NCBI GenBank assembly: GCA_011065005.1
Contig: JAAKFP010000142.1
Location: 1-6,764, forward strand
Direction of reading: 5' to 3'
DNA length: 6,764 bases
Source of the DNA: Chlamydiota bacterium
Lineage (GTDB): Bacteria; Chlamydiota; Chlamydiia; Chlamydiales; Waddliaceae
Part shown: piece by piece, positions 5,191-6,764 of the stretch
Layout of the letters: every line of letters starts with the position of its first letter
Numbering within the stretch: position 1 is the first letter of the stretch
Made by a program: the position numbers and the translations under genes
The notes under the pieces: model-generated
Databases searched by the model: none
Seen by the model: only the letters and a program-made list of their open reading frames with translations
Told to the model about the DNA's origin: nothing

Positions 5191-6624
5191 ATGATGAAGG
5201 TAGGAAAAAAGGATAGAACAGTTCCAGGTGTTCCACCAGCAAAAGCGCCACTTCATTCAGATCCGAAGATGCGACAGGAGGTCGATAAAGCACAAAGGGT
5301 GGCAGGAAATGGGGGTTCAACAGGTGTCGTTCCTGCTCCTAGGCCTGGTATAACAACGGAATCACAAAATCGATCCGAAGTGGAAAAGAAGAAGATGGGC
5401 TTTCTTACGAAAACTCTTGAATACTTCAAGAGTTTTAGGCTGAAGAAATTGCTTGTACAACTAGCACATGTCATTTCTGAAACTTTGAAAAAAGTGTTTC
5501 ATTCCATTACCGAGTTTTTTTCCGGAGAAAAAAAGAACGTAGAGAATGTGGTTGAGGCCGAATCGCAGATTGAAGAGATGAGAGAGGCTAAAGAATGGGT
5601 CAAAGAAGACGTTGATCCTGTTGCAGTGTTTCTTGGTAAGATTGATGATATGATTTTTCGAGAAAGATTCGAAGTAAACAGAAAAACAAACTTTGAAGAA
5701 GCAAGTAAGTTGAAGGAAAACTTGGAAAAAAAAGATTCCGAGACGAAGCGTACACGCAAAGTTCTTAAAAAGATTATAGGGAAAGGTTCCGAGACGATGT
5801 GTGCACGCGAAGTTCTTGAAAAGATCAAAGGAGAAGATTTAGAGATGATGTGTGCGCGCAAAGTTATTGAAGAGATCATAGAAAAAGATTCCGAGACGAT
5901 GTGTGCACGCGAAGTTCTTGAAAAGATCAAAGAAAAAGATTGCGAGACGAAGTGTGCGCACAAAGTTCTTAAAAGGATCATGGATAAATTAAAGCTACCA
6001 AGATTTAAGAAAAACGATACATTACAGGGAACAGATTTTGTTGGACTGATCAAGGAAAACGACCTTGTAGGATATCTACGAAAGATTGCGCCCCAAAGTC
6101 TGTTGATTATGACAGAGGAGAAATTTCTAGCTGGATTTAAAAGGGGGGTACAGTTTAGTTGTGAACAAATCAAAAACGGAATAAATGCGGTGGGACTTTT
6201 TAGGCAGTCTGTAAATCCAAAATTCCAACGGTGGATTTTGAAAGCATGCTTTTCCGAAGAAGGTTGTCTGAAACGGATGTCGGAAAAAAACATTGTTTTG
6301 GATTTGTGCAGTTTGCTCAAAGCTTTTGCGCTCCAATATGACCTTCTCGTTAGGGCTAAGATGATCACGGAGAAAGGTAAAAAAGAGATAAGACCCTTTA
6401 TGAAGGAGATTGAAGATTTGCTGATTGATGTTTGCAATCATTCAACTTGTAATTTAATGCCGAAAGAAAATATAAACACTAGCGCCAGAGAAATCATTAA
6501 AATGATTCAGGGTTTTGGTTTTACATACTTTTCTCACGATCCATTCCTCACAGAAAATCTCCGAGCCGCTATGAGATCGGGGCTTGGTCCAGTGATGACA
6601 CCTTTAGGGCTCGTGCAAAAATAA
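5191..6624 (+). CDS. Orphan repeat protein with possible RhoGAP-like C-terminal domain; candidate secreted effector
   Basis: I do not recognise this 477-residue protein as a named family. Residues 1-70 are Pro/Gly/Ser/Lys-rich and probably disordered, with no signal peptide. Residues 84-112 form an amphipathic basic/hydrophobic helix, not a clear membrane segment. Residues 120-173 are charged and helical. Residues 174-259 are five tandem units of about 17 residues (consensus LEKIKEKDSETMCAREV). The C-terminal part, about 283-470, resembles a divergent RhoGAP: GVQFSCEQIKNGINAVGLFRQS recalls the arginine-finger segment (R338), and MSEKNIVLDLCSLLKAF recalls the conserved LLK motif (K377), 39 residues later versus 37 (R85 to K122) in p50RhoGAP. 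The ELPEP part of that motif is not kept. The protein has at least 11 cysteines, consistent with a reducing cytosol. It has its own leader and a strong ribosome site. The secreted-effector role and GAP activity are inference; the gene itself is secure. Confidence 0.85.
   Translation: MMKVGKKDRTVPGVPPAKAPLHSDPKMRQEVDKAQRVAGNGGSTGVVPAPRPGITTESQNRSEVEKKKMGFLTKTLEYFKSFRLKKLLVQLAHVISETLKKVFHSITEFFSGEKKNVENVVEAESQIEEMREAKEWVKEDVDPVAVFLGKIDDMIFRERFEVNRKTNFEEASKLKENLEKKDSETKRTRKVLKKIIGKGSETMCAREVLEKIKGEDLEMMCARKVIEEIIEKDSETMCAREVLEKIKEKDCETKCAHKVLKRIMDKLKLPRFKKNDTLQGTDFVGLIKENDLVGYLRKIAPQSLLIMTEEKFLAGFKRGVQFSCEQIKNGINAVGLFRQSVNPKFQRWILKACFSEEGCLKRMSEKNIVLDLCSLLKAFALQYDLLVRAKMITEKGKKEIRPFMKEIEDLLIDVCNHSTCNLMPKENINTSAREIIKMIQGFGFTYFSHDPFLTENLRAAMRSGLGPVMTPLGLVQK
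5710..5967 (+). repeat. Five in-frame tandem repeats (51 bp, 17 residues; first unit 54 bp)
   Basis: Units are 5710-5763 (18 residues, most diverged), 5764-5814, 5815-5865, 5866-5916 and 5917-5967. The last four carry a Cys at the same place (C204, C221, C238, C255). Units two and four (counting the 54-bp one as the first) resemble each other, as do three and five. The blocks at 5787-5830 and 5889-5932 are identical over 44 bases, 102 bases apart, pointing to a recent duplication of a two-unit block. Confidence 0.9.
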
Positions 6625-6684
6625 GTTGTGCGTTTCTGGTAACTCAGCGCTTCAGATGCGAGGCGCAAATTCGCAGACAACTTA
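6622..6684 (+). terminator. Nested inverted repeat over the stop codon, possible terminator
   Basis: TAAGTTGT (6622-6629, beginning with the stop codon TAA) pairs with ACAACTTA (6677-6684). Inside it GCG (6630-6632) pairs with CGC (6672-6674) across a two-base bulge. Within the loop, GCGCTTC (6647-6653) pairs with GAGGCGC (6660-6666) with one G-T wobble and a six-base loop. TTAGTTTTC follows. The shape would suit termination of the preceding gene, but the T-run is interrupted, so this is moderate. Confidence 0.45.
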
Positions 6685-6730
6685 TTAGTTTTCAAGAATT
6701 TGCAACAAAGCAGATGAAGATGATGTGTTA

Positions 6731-6755
6731 GCAGAAATGCGGAAGTTATTTCTGC
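6731..6755. repeat. Perfect 8-bp inverted repeat
   Basis: GCAGAAAT (6731-6738) and ATTTCTGC (6748-6755) pair perfectly across a nine-base loop. No T-run follows on the plus strand before the window ends. It could belong to a downstream element or a regulatory site beyond the right edge. Confidence 0.5.
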
Positions 6756-6764
6756 ACGAGCCCT

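Noticed and set aside
5440..5526. Residues 84-112 of the orphan protein as a membrane segment
   Set aside because: The stretch contains Lys, Gln, His, Ser and Glu at regular intervals, so it is amphipathic rather than a continuous hydrophobic helix.
5710..5967. CRISPR array
   Set aside because: The repeats are in-frame, contiguous without spacers and code for a periodic peptide.
5499..6437. A 312-codon open frame on the minus strand opposite the repeat gene
   Set aside because: It is rich in Ser, Phe and Arg with no recognisable motif, as expected from the complement of a Lys/Glu-rich gene. The plus-strand gene has a strong ribosome site and internal protein-level repeats.
6037..6600. RasGAP rather than RhoGAP as the C-terminal domain
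   Set aside because: LFR also occurs in RasGAP fingers, but the following SEKNIVLDLCSLLK segment and its spacing fit RhoGAP better, and no FLR-type motif is found at the expected distance.
6640..6684. tRNA-like stem-loops after the last gene
   Set aside because: No acceptor stem, no standard TTCRANNC loop and no cloverleaf could be assembled.
6689..6764. Open frame running off the right edge
   Set aside because: Only about 25 codons are visible, with one internal ATG, no ribosome site and no recognisable motif; too short to call.

Overview
The window most likely comes from a chlamydia, probably an amoeba- or arthropod-associated 'environmental' lineage rather than Chlamydia itself. The first clue is a gene order of a DUF2709-type protein (a family I know only from Chlamydiales), then tsaE, then a DnaQ-like exonuclease, which resembles CT538-yjeE-dnaQ_2 of Chlamydia trachomatis. 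The second is a leucine-dehydrogenase-type gene of the kind chlamydiae carry. The third is a large, lysine-rich orphan protein that looks like a secreted effector. pdxS and pdxT, which to my knowledge classical Chlamydia lack, argue for a larger-genome relative. I cannot name the species from sequence alone.

Layout. Positions 1-598 (minus strand) hold the first 199 codons of a leucine/amino-acid dehydrogenase that runs off the left edge. A 125-base A/T-rich divergent spacer follows. A plus-strand housekeeping cluster then runs from 724 to 3320: the DUF2709-like protein, tsaE (tRNA t6A modification ATPase), engB/ysxC (ribosome-assembly GTPase) and a DnaQ-type exonuclease with a C-terminal DUF3820-like module. 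It ends at a striking hairpin built from four copies of the heptamer CGCAAAG (two direct, two inverted; 3332-3398). Next comes a pyridoxal-5'-phosphate synthase operon, pdxS-pdxT (3504-4993), with promoter candidates just upstream.

The last gene (5191-6624, 477 residues) is the main item of interest. It has a very strong Shine-Dalgarno sequence, a disordered Pro/Gly/Ser/Lys-rich N-terminus with no signal peptide, five tandem ~17-residue repeats carrying a regularly spaced cysteine, and a C-terminal region that by eye resembles a divergent RhoGAP domain, with an arginine-finger-like GLFRQS and a later SLLK motif at about the right distance. I infer a candidate type III effector aimed at host small GTPases. 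No homology search was possible, so this is a hypothesis. The 140 bases after it contain a nested inverted repeat and a second perfect hairpin, but no gene I can support.

How the genes fit together: tsaE, engB and the exonuclease are general tRNA, ribosome and DNA maintenance functions in one probable transcription unit. pdxST makes the PLP cofactor de novo. The dehydrogenase and the terminal orphan each appear to be separately transcribed.
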